A program made the translations under genes and the position numbers. Below are positions 33,874-42,572 of a DNA stretch of 64,000 bases, one piece after another; within the stretch, counting starts at the first letter, position 1, and each line of letters starts with the position of its first letter. Source of the DNA: Pseudomonas knackmussii B13 (lineage in GTDB: Bacteria; Pseudomonadota; Gammaproteobacteria; Pseudomonadales; Pseudomonadaceae); contig NZ_HG322950.1 of NCBI RefSeq assembly GCF_000689415.1, positions 5,339,501-5,403,500 of the forward strand, written 5' to 3'. The notes beneath the pieces are model-generated. The model was given only the letters and a program-made list of their open reading frames with translations, was not told where the DNA came from and ran no database searches.

Positions 33874-33885
33874 CGGAAATTTCCG
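33874..33885. promoter_or_regulatory. Palindrome in the EamA-Lrp promoter region
   Basis: CGGAAATTTCCG is a perfect 12-bp palindrome in the 150-bp divergent region. AT-centred palindromes of this kind suit Lrp/AsnC proteins. That the adjacent Lrp-type regulator binds here is inference. Confidence 0.45.
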
Positions 33886-33979
33886 AGATAAGGCACAGAG
33901 AACGCTTTATCGGGCGTAACACTTTTCTTTCGATGGAAATTCGTCGCCACCGCCATCGAATCCACTGCGAGGCATTTCC

Positions 33980-34426
33980 ATGGACAAATACGATCGCGCC
34001 CTGCTTGCCGCCCTGCTGGAAAACGGCCGCCTGCCGTTCGCCGAACTGGCCCGCCGCATCAACCTCTCGCCCCCGGCAGTCGCCGACCGCGTGGCACGCC
34101 TGGAGGCCGACGGGGTGATCACCGGCTACCACGCCAGCGTCGACCTGGCGAAGCTCGGCCGCCCCATCCAGTGCCTGATCGAACTGCGCCTGAACGACCA
34201 CCGCGGTGCCAGCCTGCTTGGGCGCCTGGCGGAGATCCCACAGATCATCGATTGCCACCGCATCACCGGCGAATCCTGCGTGATGCTCAAGGTGGCGGTG
34301 ACCTGCACAGCCGAGTTGGAAGAGCTGATCGACCAGTTGGCGCAGTACGGCGCCAGCAAGACCTCGCTGATGCTCTCGACCACGCTCGATGGGCGCGTTC
34401 ACCCGGCGATGCTGCAGGGCGGTTGA
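33980..34426 (+). CDS. Lrp/AsnC-family regulator
   Basis: A protein of 148 aa with the N-terminal AsnC-type helix-turn-helix (LPFAELARRINLSPPAVADRV, about residues 18-38) and the C-terminal RAM ligand domain (IIDCHRITGESCVMLKV). Such octameric regulators respond to amino acids. It lies opposite an EamA exporter gene with a palindrome between them, so local control of export is likely. GAGG precedes the ATG. Confidence 0.88.
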   Translation: MDKYDRALLAALLENGRLPFAELARRINLSPPAVADRVARLEADGVITGYHASVDLAKLGRPIQCLIELRLNDHRGASLLGRLAEIPQIIDCHRITGESCVMLKVAVTCTAELEELIDQLAQYGASKTSLMLSTTLDGRVHPAMLQGG

Positions 34427-34498
34427 AGCCAGGCACCATTCCCTTCTCTGGGTCCCCGCGTTCGCGGGGATGACGTTGGGAGAAACTCGGCACGCCCT

Positions 34499-34547
34499 TT
34501 AGGAGCGGACCTTGTCCGCGAATCGCGCGCATGGCGCGCTCCTGCAA
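34499..34547. repeat. REP-like palindrome
   Basis: TAGGAGCGGACCTTGTCCGC and GCGCGCATGGCGCGCTCCT, nearly identical to the element at 6116. It is preceded by a short inverted CCCCGCGTTCGCGGGG at 34454-34469. Confidence 0.7.
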
Positions 34548-34596
34548 GGTGCCGTCGGTGTATGGAATTTCGCGGATACGCGGGATGGCGCAGGCG

Positions 34597-34631
34597 AAAA
34601 AAAGGCGGCGCCGCTTGCGCGGCACCGCCTG
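34597..34631 (-). terminator. Terminator of the thiolase gene
   Basis: On the minus strand GGCGGTGCCGCGCAAGCGGC then GCCGCC forms a long stem followed by T7. It lies about 60 nt after the thiolase stop. Confidence 0.85.
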
Positions 34632-34691
34632 AAGTCACGGAGTTGCTGTTACATCGTGGGCCGGCAAGGGGTGCCGTCCCGTTGTATTGGA

Positions 34692-35972
34692 TTACCTTTC
34701 GACGATCGCGGTCACACCTTGGCCGCCCGCCGCGCAAATCGAGATCAGCCCGCGCCCCTTTCCGGCGGCGTCGAGCAGCTTGGCCAGGTTGGCGACTATG
34801 CGCCCGCCAGTCGCCGCGAAGGGGTGGCCGGCGGCCAGGGAGCTGCCCTTGATGTTGAGCTTGCTGCGGTCGATGGAGCCCAGCGGCGCGTCCAGGCCGA
34901 GGCGGGTCTTGCAGTACTCGGCGTCTTCCCAGGCCTTGAGCGTGCACAGCACCTGCGCGGCAAAGGCCTCGTGGATTTCGTAGAAATCGAAGTCCTGCAG
35001 CGTCAGGCCGTTGCGCGCCAGCAGGCGCGGCACGGCGTAGACCGGCGCCATCAGCAGCCCCTCGGCGCCCTCGCCGACGAAGTTCACCGCCGCCGCCTCG
35101 CCATCCTTGAAGTACGCCAGGATCGGCAGGCCGCGCGCCTTCGCCCACTCCTCGCTGGCCAGCAGCACCACCGAGGCGCCATCGGTCAGCGGCGTCGAGT
35201 TGGCCGCCGTCAGGGTGCCGCGCGGACCGCGCTCGAACACCGGTTTCAGGGTGCCGAGCTTCTCCAGGTTGATGTCCGCGCGCAGATTCTGGTCGCGCAC
35301 CAGGCCGCGGAACGGAGTCATCAGGTCGTTCTGCCAGCCTTCGTCGTAGGCGGCGGCCAGCTTGATGTGGCTTTCGTAGGCCAGCTTGTCCTGTTCATCG
35401 CGGGGGATCTGCCAGGTCTGCGCCATCAGCTCGCAGTGCTCGCCCATCGACAGCCCGGTGCGCGGCTCGCCGTTCTTCGGGATGTGCGGCATCAGGTGGC
35501 GCGGGCGGATCTTCAGCAGGCTCTTGAGCTTATCGCCGTTGGACTTGCCGCGATTGGCCTCCAGGAGGATCTCGCGCAGGCCCTCGTTGACGCCGATGGG
35601 CGCGTCGGACGTGGTGTCCACGCCGCCGGCGATGCCGCAGTCGATCTGCCCGAGGGCGATCTTGTTGGCCACCAGGATCGCCGCCTCCAGGCCGGTGCCG
35701 CAGGCCTGCTGGATGTCGTAGGCCGGGGTTTCCGGCGCCAGGCGGGTGCTCAGCACGCACTCGCGGGTCAGGTTGAAGTCGCGCGAGTGCTTGAGCACCG
35801 CGCCCGCGACCACTTCGCCGAGGCGTTCGCCGTGCAGCTTGTAGCGCTCGACCAGGCCGTCGAGGGCGCTGGTCAGCATCTCCTGGTTGCTCGCCGTCGA
35901 GTAGACGGTGTTGGAGCGGGCGAAGGGGATTCGGTTGCCGCCGACGATGGCGACCCGACGCAGTTGGGTCAT
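34692..35972 (-). CDS. Acetyl-CoA C-acyltransferase, FadI-like thiolase
   Basis: Thiolase of 426 aa that cleaves or forms 3-ketoacyl-CoA. It has the nucleophilic cysteine motif QQACGTGLEA near residue 93, the EIHEAFAAQ histidine motif, GHPFAATGGR, and the C-terminal CAAGGQG catalytic cysteine. AAGGAG lies before the start at 35972. It is divergent from a 3-ketoacyl reductase of the SDR family, with a MaoC-type hydratase gene and an AraC regulator nearby, so the region could encode a modified beta-oxidation or polyketide-like acyl-CoA pathway. This cluster order matches P. aeruginosa PA4785-PA4788 as I recall it. Confidence 0.9.
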   Translation of the reverse strand: MTQLRRVAIVGGNRIPFARSNTVYSTASNQEMLTSALDGLVERYKLHGERLGEVVAGAVLKHSRDFNLTRECVLSTRLAPETPAYDIQQACGTGLEAAILVANKIALGQIDCGIAGGVDTTSDAPIGVNEGLREILLEANRGKSNGDKLKSLLKIRPRHLMPHIPKNGEPRTGLSMGEHCELMAQTWQIPRDEQDKLAYESHIKLAAAYDEGWQNDLMTPFRGLVRDQNLRADINLEKLGTLKPVFERGPRGTLTAANSTPLTDGASVVLLASEEWAKARGLPILAYFKDGEAAAVNFVGEGAEGLLMAPVYAVPRLLARNGLTLQDFDFYEIHEAFAAQVLCTLKAWEDAEYCKTRLGLDAPLGSIDRSKLNIKGSSLAAGHPFAATGGRIVANLAKLLDAAGKGRGLISICAAGGQGVTAIVER

Positions 35973-36139
35973 GCAAGGCTCCTTGCGGGCTGAGCGGGGG
36001 TTGTCGCACAGGCTAACCTTAGCCGCTGGCGTCGCATTGGCCGCCTCGCCACCGCGCAGGTCAGCGCGGTCAATTGCGTGGCGGCCGTGCCTGCGTACAG
36101 TGGTCAGCACTTCGAGAATCCGTGCAGGAGCCCGCTTCC

Positions 36140-37495
36140 ATGTCCGATCGCTACATCGCCTTCGCCAACTCCAATGTCGGCCGCCGCCTGGTCGGCGCCC
36201 TCGGCCTGCCCGCGCCGGTACGCCTGGAGCGCTGGAGCGCCGGGCGCACCCGGCCGGTGGATGGCGCCCTGCTGCTGGGCGGTACGGGTGGGCTTGGCGA
36301 GATCGTGCTGGGCTTTTCCAAGCGCCTGACCGACAGCGTATTCGCCGCCGTGGACCACCAGTACGGCCTGCCGCGCTGGACCGCCGAGCATGGCCCGAAG
36401 CTCAAGGCCATCGTCTTCGACGCCAGCGGCCTGACCGGCTTCGAGCAACTGATCGAGCTGCGCACCTTCTTCCAGGCGACCATCAAGGGCCTGGGCCTGT
36501 GCCCGCACGTGGTCATCCTCGGGCACGCCCCGGAGTCGCTGAAAGACCCCATCGCCGCCAGCGTGCAGCGCAGCCTGGAGGGTTTCAGCCGCTCCCTCGG
36601 CAAGGAAATCCGCCGTGGCGGCAACGTACAGCTGCTCTACGTCGGCAAGGGTGCGGAAGACCAGCTCGAAGGCGCGCTGCGCTTCTTCCTCTCGCCGAAA
36701 AGCGCCTACGTCTCCGGCCAGGTGATTCGCCTCTCCGCCTACGCCGGGCAGGTGCAGGACTGGAGCCGCCCGCTGGTGGGCAAGCGCGCCCTCGTGACGG
36801 GCGCCGCGCGCGGCATCGGCGCGGCCATCGCGGAAACCCTCGCGCGTGACGGCGCCGAAGTGGTGCTGCTCGACGTACCGCCGGCCAAGGACGCCCTCGA
36901 TGCCCTCGCCGCGCGCCTGGGCGGACGCGGCCTGGCCCTGGACATCTGCGCGCCGGAAGCCGGCGCGCAGCTGGTGGAAGCCCTGCCCGACGGCATCGAC
37001 ATCGTGGTGCACAACGCTGGCATCACCCGCGACAAGACCGTGGCGAAGATGAGCGAGGCGTTCTGGAGCTCGGTGATCGACGTCAACCTCAAGGCCCCGC
37101 AGGTGCTGACCCAGGCCCTGCTAGACGCCGGCAAACTGCACGACCACGGCCGCGTGGTGCTGCTCGCCTCGATCAGCGGCATCGCCGGCAACCTCGGGCA
37201 GACCAACTACGCGGTGAGCAAGGCCGGCCTGATCGGCCTGGCGCAAGCATGGGCGCCGGCGCTGGGCAAGAAAGGCATCAGCATCAACGCGGTGGCGCCA
37301 GGTTTCATCGAAACCCAGATGACCGCCGCCATCCCGCTGACCATCCGCGAAGCCGGCCGGCGCATGAACTCCATGGGCCAGGGCGGCTTGCCGCAGGACG
37401 TCGCCGAAGCCGTGGCCTGGTTCGCCCAGCCCGGTTCCGGCGCGGTGAGCGGCCAGGTGCTGCGGGTCTGCGGGCAGAGCCTGCTGGGCGCCTGA
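36140..37495 (+). CDS. 3-ketoacyl-(ACP/CoA) reductase with tandem SDR domains
   Basis: A protein of 451 aa. The C-terminal half (about residues 210-451) is a complete FabG-type short-chain dehydrogenase: TGAARGIG nucleotide site, HNAGITRD, catalytic Ser region SISGIAG, and YAVSKAG catalytic Tyr-Lys. The N-terminal half has a Rossmann-like start (ALLLGGTGGLGE) but no catalytic YxxxK, so it is probably a non-catalytic partner domain. This two-domain layout is typical of FabG4-type reductases using NADH and CoA substrates. It is divergent from the thiolase gene and probably acts with it. AGGAG precedes the start. Confidence 0.88.
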   Translation: MSDRYIAFANSNVGRRLVGALGLPAPVRLERWSAGRTRPVDGALLLGGTGGLGEIVLGFSKRLTDSVFAAVDHQYGLPRWTAEHGPKLKAIVFDASGLTGFEQLIELRTFFQATIKGLGLCPHVVILGHAPESLKDPIAASVQRSLEGFSRSLGKEIRRGGNVQLLYVGKGAEDQLEGALRFFLSPKSAYVSGQVIRLSAYAGQVQDWSRPLVGKRALVTGAARGIGAAIAETLARDGAEVVLLDVPPAKDALDALAARLGGRGLALDICAPEAGAQLVEALPDGIDIVVHNAGITRDKTVAKMSEAFWSSVIDVNLKAPQVLTQALLDAGKLHDHGRVVLLASISGIAGNLGQTNYAVSKAGLIGLAQAWAPALGKKGISINAVAPGFIETQMTAAIPLTIREAGRRMNSMGQGGLPQDVAEAVAWFAQPGSGAVSGQVLRVCGQSLLGA

Positions 37496-37558
37496 GGCCA
37501 TCGGCGGATAACCGCTACACGGTTATTCGCCCTACCCCACTGCCCGATACGGAGTTTC

Positions 37559-37969
37559 TCAGGACTTGCTGACGCGGCGGTTGATCAGTTGGTCGAACTC
37601 CGCACGACTCAGGCGCTTGTCGCCGTCGCTGTCGCCGCGGACGATCAGCGCCGGTTCCTCTTCCATCAGCTCGGCACGGCTGATGCGCCCGTCGCCATCC
37701 AGGTCGCGCCAGGGCAAGGCGTTCGGCGAACGCTGCGTCCCCTGCTGGGGCGCAGCCGTCTCCTCGCCACTCAGGTAGCCATCGCCGTCACGGTCCAGGC
37801 GCTTGAACATGCGCTCGCGCATCGGGGTCATGTCCTGGCTGTCGATGAAGCCATCGCGGTCGCGGTCCAGGTGGGCGAAGGCGCGATCGCCATAGTTCTC
37901 GGCGAAGCTCGGCGCGGCGGCGGCGAGCAGGATGGCGCTGAGCGCCAGGACGCGGAGTCGGCAAGACAT
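37559..37969 (-). CDS. Exported EF-hand protein
   Basis: A protein of 136 aa with a signal peptide (VLALSAILLAAAAPSFA, residues 7-23) and four EF-hand loops: DRDRDGFIDSQD, DRDGDGYLSGEE, DLDGDGRISRAE and DSDGDKRLSRAE. It should bind calcium in the periplasm or outside the cell. The last loop has K where Gly is usual at position 6, so it may bind less well. It converges with the SDR gene and lies downstream of the AraC gene on the same strand. Confidence 0.85.
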   Translation of the reverse strand: MSCRLRVLALSAILLAAAAPSFAENYGDRAFAHLDRDRDGFIDSQDMTPMRERMFKRLDRDGDGYLSGEETAAPQQGTQRSPNALPWRDLDGDGRISRAELMEEEPALIVRGDSDGDKRLSRAEFDQLINRRVSKS

Positions 37970-38060
37970 GGTGGGGCACTCTCTCTGTGGTCGAACCCGC
38001 GCAGGCTAACCGCGGCGCCACTCGAATTCGTACGATCCCCGAGGGGTGCCACGCGCGGGA

Positions 38061-39053
38061 TCAGGCCTTCCCGCGCTTGCGGAACTCCACCGGCGTCTCG
38101 CCGACCCAGCGCTTGAAGGCGCGATAGAAGGTGCTCGGTTCGGAGAAGCCGGTGCGCTCGACGATCACCTCGATGCGCTCGTCGGTCTTGAGCAGCAGCT
38201 CCTTGGCCAGGCGGCAGCGGTAGTCGGTGACCAGGTCGTTGAAACGCACCCCGGCCATGGCCAGGCGCTCACGCAGCCGGCGGGCCGGCATATCGAGACG
38301 CGCGGCGACTTGTTCCAGGGTTGCGCCGCCATCCACCAGCAGTTCGCCGATCAGTTCGCGGACTTTGCGCACCAGGTCCAGCCGCTCGACCTCGGCCAGT
38401 TGCCGGCGCGCCAGGGATTCGTGCATGCGCAGCAGCTCCGGCGCCGCATGGCGCGAAGGCTTTTCCAGCACGGCGGCGTCGAACTCCAGCGCGTAGCGCT
38501 CGGCGCCCAAGCGCACCGGGCCGCCGCCCCCCTGCCGATAGCGCTCGGCCGGCGCGCCCTGCTCGTGCATCAATTGCACTTCGCTGGGCTTGAAGTCGCC
38601 CTCGGTGAGCGCGTGGAACAGGCGGATCACCGCACCGGCGAGCATTTCCGGGAAGTGCCGGTTGGTCCCGGCGTTGTGCCCGAGCAGCAGCACGGCGCGC
38701 GAGCCATCGACTTCGAGGCGGGCGTTCAGGGTGTCGGAGAGCAGGCGCACGTAGCGCAGGGCGTGGCGCAGCCCTTCGCCGAAGGTGGCGCTGGAGAGGA
38801 ACAGGTATTCCAGAAGCAGGCCGTGGAAGGCCGGCAGGTGCCCGGCCAGGTACAGGCCGACGTGCTCCTCGCCGCACTCTTCGGCTGCCGCCTTCCAGAA
38901 CAGGTTCTGTGCACTGTGGGGGAAGCGTCCGGTCGGCAGGCCACCCGGCGGCAGGCCAACCCGTGCGAGCACCCGGTCGGGATCGCTGCCGCTGGCGCGC
39001 AGGGCGTCGATCACCGGGCGCATCAGCGCCACATCGTCGGTCAGATCACGCAT
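38061..39053 (-). CDS. AraC-family regulator (OruR/ArgR-like arrangement)
   Basis: A protein of 330 aa with an N-terminal Arabinose_bd-type domain (about residues 20-210) and a C-terminal AraC DNA-binding domain with two helix-turn-helix units, LEQVAARLDMPARRLRERL and IEVIVERTGFSEPSTFYRAF, followed by GETPVEFRK. It lies between the SDR/thiolase genes and the divergent MaoC gene and probably regulates that acyl-CoA cluster. The ATG is preceded by an A-rich rather than a GG-rich stretch. Confidence 0.87.
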   Translation of the reverse strand: MRDLTDDVALMRPVIDALRASGSDPDRVLARVGLPPGGLPTGRFPHSAQNLFWKAAAEECGEEHVGLYLAGHLPAFHGLLLEYLFLSSATFGEGLRHALRYVRLLSDTLNARLEVDGSRAVLLLGHNAGTNRHFPEMLAGAVIRLFHALTEGDFKPSEVQLMHEQGAPAERYRQGGGGPVRLGAERYALEFDAAVLEKPSRHAAPELLRMHESLARRQLAEVERLDLVRKVRELIGELLVDGGATLEQVAARLDMPARRLRERLAMAGVRFNDLVTDYRCRLAKELLLKTDERIEVIVERTGFSEPSTFYRAFKRWVGETPVEFRKRGKA

Positions 39054-39266
39054 GGTGTTTTTTTCTAGTTATCCATGGGGCGGGCCCATCTTAGGCAGCT
39101 TTCCTACCGCCTCTCAAGAGACAGCCTACGTGCTTCATGGAATTATCCACAGAGCCCGCCGCAGAGCGTCCGATTGACCGCCCTGCCGCGCACCACGGCC
39201 GGGCGGCCAATGCCCGGCTTGCCCCGGCCGCTAAGCTGGAGCGCATTCCCGCTCAGGAGGTTTGCA

Positions 39267-40124
39267 ATGCCCAAAGACTGGCTGGACCTGTCCGCCCCAC
39301 CCGCCCTGCCCGGCCTGTTCCTGCGCGCCGCCGTGCGCCGTGGCCTGCGTGGACGCACGCTGCCAACCCGCGGCCTGCGCGCGCCGGTGATGGTCGACGC
39401 CAAGCATCTGGAGCGCTATCGCCAGGTCTGCGGCTTCCGCAACGACCACCTGCTGCCGCCGACCTACCCGCACATCCTCGCCTTCGGCCTGCAGATGGGC
39501 CTGCTCACCGAGGCCAGCTTCCCCTTCCCGCTGCTCGGCCTGGTGCACCTGGAGAACCGCATCAGCGTGCTGCGCCCGCTCGGCGGCCTCGGCCCGTTCC
39601 AGGCCAGCGTGCGGGTCGCCGACCTGCAGCCGCACGACAAGGGGGTGACCTTCAGCCTCATCACCCAGCTGCATGACCAGCTCGGCCTGCTCTGGGAAGG
39701 CGACAGCCGCATCCTGTTCCGCGGCATGCGCCTGGACGGCACGCCGCCCGTGCGCGAGGAGCAGCCCGAGCTGCCGCTGCAACGCATCGACCAGTGGCAA
39801 TGCCCGGCGGACATCGGCCGGCGCTACGCCCGCGTGGCCGGCGACTACAACCCCATCCACCTGTCCGCCGCCAGCGCGAAACTCTTCGGCTTCCCCCGCG
39901 CCATCGCCCACGGCCTGTGGAACAAGGCACGCAGCCTGGCGGCCCTCGGCGAACGCCTGCCCAATGCCGGCTATCAGGTCGAGGTGCGCTTCCAGAAGCC
40001 GGTGCTGCTGCCCTCGGAAGTCACCCTGCTGGCCAGCGAAGCCGCGCCATCCGGGCAGTTCAGCCTGCGCGGCAAGGACGGCCTGCCGCACATGGCCGGC
40101 GCCTGGAAACCGCTCGACGCTTGA
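39267..40124 (+). CDS. MaoC-like enoyl hydratase
   Basis: A hot-dog-fold protein of 285 aa. The C-terminal hydratase motif is AGDYNPIHLSAASAKLFGF followed by AIAHGLWNK, the D/H catalytic pair of R-specific enoyl-CoA hydratases (MaoC/PhaJ). The N-terminal half looks like a second, degenerate hot-dog domain. It likely supplies the hydration step beside the thiolase and SDR reductase. CAGGAGG precedes the start at 39267. It is divergent from the AraC regulator gene. Confidence 0.83.
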   Translation: MPKDWLDLSAPPALPGLFLRAAVRRGLRGRTLPTRGLRAPVMVDAKHLERYRQVCGFRNDHLLPPTYPHILAFGLQMGLLTEASFPFPLLGLVHLENRISVLRPLGGLGPFQASVRVADLQPHDKGVTFSLITQLHDQLGLLWEGDSRILFRGMRLDGTPPVREEQPELPLQRIDQWQCPADIGRRYARVAGDYNPIHLSAASAKLFGFPRAIAHGLWNKARSLAALGERLPNAGYQVEVRFQKPVLLPSEVTLLASEAAPSGQFSLRGKDGLPHMAGAWKPLDA

Positions 40125-40172
40125 AGCGGCGGGCACTAAGCCGGAAGCTATGGGGCTCCCAAGGAGCCCCTG

Positions 40173-40481
40173 ATGAACCTCGAAGAACTGACCGCGCGCC
40201 TGCACGCGATTCGCGACCGCAACGACTGGAAGCGTTTCCACGCGCCGAAGAACCTGGCCATGGCCGCCAGCGTGGAAATGGCCGAGCTGGTGGAAATCTT
40301 CCAGTGGCTGACAGAAGACGAATCGCGCCAGCTGCCGGCCGACAAGCTTGCCCACGCCGGGCAGGAAGTCGGCGACATCGTCCTCTACCTCCTGCTGCTG
40401 TGCGCCGAACTGGGCCTGGACATGGACCAGGTGGTGCGCGCCAAGCTGGCCGACAGCGAGAGGCGCTTCGCCAATGGCTGA
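40173..40481 (+). CDS. MazG-like nucleotide pyrophosphohydrolase
   Basis: An all-helical protein of 102 aa resembling the small MazG/RS21-C6 dCTPase-type enzymes. It has the FHAPKNLAMAASVEMAELVE segment with EXXE metal ligands, and EVGDIVLYLLLL carrying the ExxD pair. It probably removes non-canonical nucleotides. Its last 8 nt overlap the cmoM start, so the two are coupled. Confidence 0.85.
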   Translation: MNLEELTARLHAIRDRNDWKRFHAPKNLAMAASVEMAELVEIFQWLTEDESRQLPADKLAHAGQEVGDIVLYLLLLCAELGLDMDQVVRAKLADSERRFANG

Positions 40482-41226
40482 CCGGCATTTCGACGAACTG
40501 GCCGCGCGCTTCGCCGAGAAAATCTATGGCGGCGCCAAGGGCGCCATCCGCCTCGCCGTGCTGCAGGCGGACCTTGCCGAAGCCCTGCCCGACCGCCCGC
40601 TGCGCGTGCTCGACATAGGCGCGGGGCTGGGCCACATGTCGCTCTGGCTGGCAGAACGCGGCCACAACGTCACCCTCGCCGAACCGGCCGCGCCCATGCT
40701 CGAAAGCGCGCGCCAGCGCTTCGCCGAAGCCGGTCGCGCAGCCACCTTCATCGAAGCGCCCTGGCAGGACCTGCTCGGCCAGCTCGACGAGCCCTACGAC
40801 CTGGTGATCTGCCACGCGGTGCTCGAATGGCTGGCCGAGCCGCACAGCATCCTCCCCGTGCTGCACCAGCTGACCCGCCAGGACGGCTGGCTGTCGCTGG
40901 CCTTCTACAACCGCGACGCGCTCATCTACCGCAACCTGCTCAAGGGCCACTTCCGCAAGCTGCGCAAGCAACGCTTCGCCGGCGAAGGCCAGAGCCTGAC
41001 GCCGCAGCAGCCGCTCGACCCGCGCGAGCTGGAAGCGGCCATGGCCGAGCACTGGCGGATCGAGGCGCGCAGCGGCGTGCGGGTGTTCCACGACTACATG
41101 CCGCAGGAATTCCAGCAGAAGGCCGAAGCCCTCGACCTGGTCGAGATGGAACTGGCCTACCGCCGCCACCCGGCCTTCGCCGGCCTCGGCCGCTACCTGC
41201 ACTGGCTGTGCCGCCCGCAGGAATAG
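40474..41226 (+). CDS. cmoM: tRNA cmo5U methyltransferase CmoM
   Basis: SAM-dependent methyltransferase of 250 aa. The N-terminus (HFDELAARFAEKIYGGAKG) and the body match E. coli CmoM/SmtA: VLDIGAGLGHMSLWLAERGH, CHAVLEWLAEPHS, LAFYNRDALIYRNLLKG, RSGVRVFHDYMP. CmoM methylates 5-carboxymethoxyuridine at the tRNA wobble position. The start at 40474 overlaps the MazG-like gene. Confidence 0.9.
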   Translation: MADRHFDELAARFAEKIYGGAKGAIRLAVLQADLAEALPDRPLRVLDIGAGLGHMSLWLAERGHNVTLAEPAAPMLESARQRFAEAGRAATFIEAPWQDLLGQLDEPYDLVICHAVLEWLAEPHSILPVLHQLTRQDGWLSLAFYNRDALIYRNLLKGHFRKLRKQRFAGEGQSLTPQQPLDPRELEAAMAEHWRIEARSGVRVFHDYMPQEFQQKAEALDLVEMELAYRRHPAFAGLGRYLHWLCRPQE

Positions 41227-41286
41227 GTGCAGAATCCCCGAATTCCCTTCGATCGCGCGCGCCCAGCCGGCGCGCGGGAGCCTTGC

Positions 41287-41874
41287 ATGTCGTCGCGTTC
41301 GCTGTTGATACCCGCGTTGCTCGCCCTGGCCGCCTGCCAGTCGCCCAACCCTTACAAGTCGCAGTCGCTGCCGCCGCCCCCGGTGCCGGCTGCGGCGACG
41401 CATCCCGCGTTCGACCCCAGCGCCTACCCGGCGGCACCACCGGACTACGGGCGCTACCGCTCGTGGAACTGGACCGGCACGCCCGGCACCGGCGCCCCCG
41501 CCGGCCCGCTGGAAGAAGCGGTCAGCGAAGGGCTCGACCAGGTCGGCCTGCGCCCGGCACGCCCCGGCGCAGCGCCCGATCTGCGCGTCACCGCTCACCT
41601 CTCCAGCGAACAACGCACCCGCCAGGTGACCGACTACTACGGTGGCGGCTACTACGGCGGCTGGAACGATCCGTGGTACGGCGCCTCCATCCCGGTGGTG
41701 CGGACCTACGTGGTGCAGGTAAACGTGGTTCGCGTCGAACTGGCCGACGCCCGCGACCAGCAGACGGTCTGGGCCGGCTCCGCCGAGTACGAGCCCAGCG
41801 GCAACCAGAGCGAGCAGGCCAAGTCCCTGCGCGCGGCGGTGCGCCAGGCGCTCTCGGGTTATCCGCCGCACTGA
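41287..41874 (+). CDS. DUF4136 lipoprotein
   Basis: A protein of 195 aa with a lipoprotein signal (LLIPALLALAAC, lipid Cys near residue 17), a Pro-rich linker, and a DUF4136-type domain with RYRSWNW near its start. A Gly/Tyr-rich stretch YYGGGYYGGWND interrupts the domain. It is followed by a second DUF4136 gene, and both end SGYPPH or SQYPPH, so they are tandem paralogues. Function unknown, envelope location likely. Confidence 0.8.
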   Translation: MSSRSLLIPALLALAACQSPNPYKSQSLPPPPVPAAATHPAFDPSAYPAAPPDYGRYRSWNWTGTPGTGAPAGPLEEAVSEGLDQVGLRPARPGAAPDLRVTAHLSSEQRTRQVTDYYGGGYYGGWNDPWYGASIPVVRTYVVQVNVVRVELADARDQQTVWAGSAEYEPSGNQSEQAKSLRAAVRQALSGYPPH

Positions 41875-41997
41875 GGCGAGCGACTGTCCGCTTTTCCTGC
41901 CGGCGCGCCTCGCGCCAGGGCCTGCGCAGACCCTCGGCGCGCTTGCCTTCGCCGGCACTCTGCGCTTGGATGAGAACTCTGTCTGGAGCGCTGCATC

Positions 41998-42558
41998 ATG
42001 GTCCGCCGCCTGCTCTTGCTGGGCCTGCTTTTCAGCCTGGCCGCCTGTGAAACCGTCAAGCTCAACCGCGACTACGACACCAGCCGCGACTTCTCCCGCT
42101 ACACCAGCTGGAGCTGGGCGCAGCCGTCGTTCGAGTACCGCCCGGACGATCCGCGGATCAAGAGCGACCTCACCCAGCAACGCATCCTCGAAGCGGTCGC
42201 CGACCAGCTCGACCAGCGCGGCCTGCGCCCGGCGCCTGCGGGCGGCCACGGCGACCTGCTGGTGCGCGCCTACCTGATCGTCGACGCCCACCAGGACCAG
42301 GTCACCACCTACACCGGCGGATTCTGGGGCGGTTACTGGGGTAACGGCTGGGGCGGGCCGATGGTCGCCGAGTCGCGCACCTACGACTACAAGACCGCCA
42401 CCATCCAGGTCGACCTGCTCGACGGCAAGGACGGCAAGCTGGTCTGGCGCGGCAGTGGCGAGCAGACGATGAACAGCAGCGCGCAGACGCCGGCCGAGCG
42501 CTCCGCCACCATCAACGACGTGGTGCACAAGCTCATGTCGCAATACCCGCCGCACTGA
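41998..42558 (+). CDS. DUF4136 lipoprotein
   Basis: A protein of 186 aa with lipobox LAAC (Cys near residue 17), then RDYDTSRDFSRYTSWSW, the usual start of the DUF4136 domain. A Gly/Trp-rich insert FWGGYWGNGWGGP sits in the middle, and VDLLDGKDGKLVWRGSGEQ near the end is typical of the family. It is a paralogue of the preceding gene. The role is unknown. Confidence 0.82.
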   Translation: MVRRLLLLGLLFSLAACETVKLNRDYDTSRDFSRYTSWSWAQPSFEYRPDDPRIKSDLTQQRILEAVADQLDQRGLRPAPAGGHGDLLVRAYLIVDAHQDQVTTYTGGFWGGYWGNGWGGPMVAESRTYDYKTATIQVDLLDGKDGKLVWRGSGEQTMNSSAQTPAERSATINDVVHKLMSQYPPH

Positions 42559-42572
42559 CCCAGGGAAGCCAT

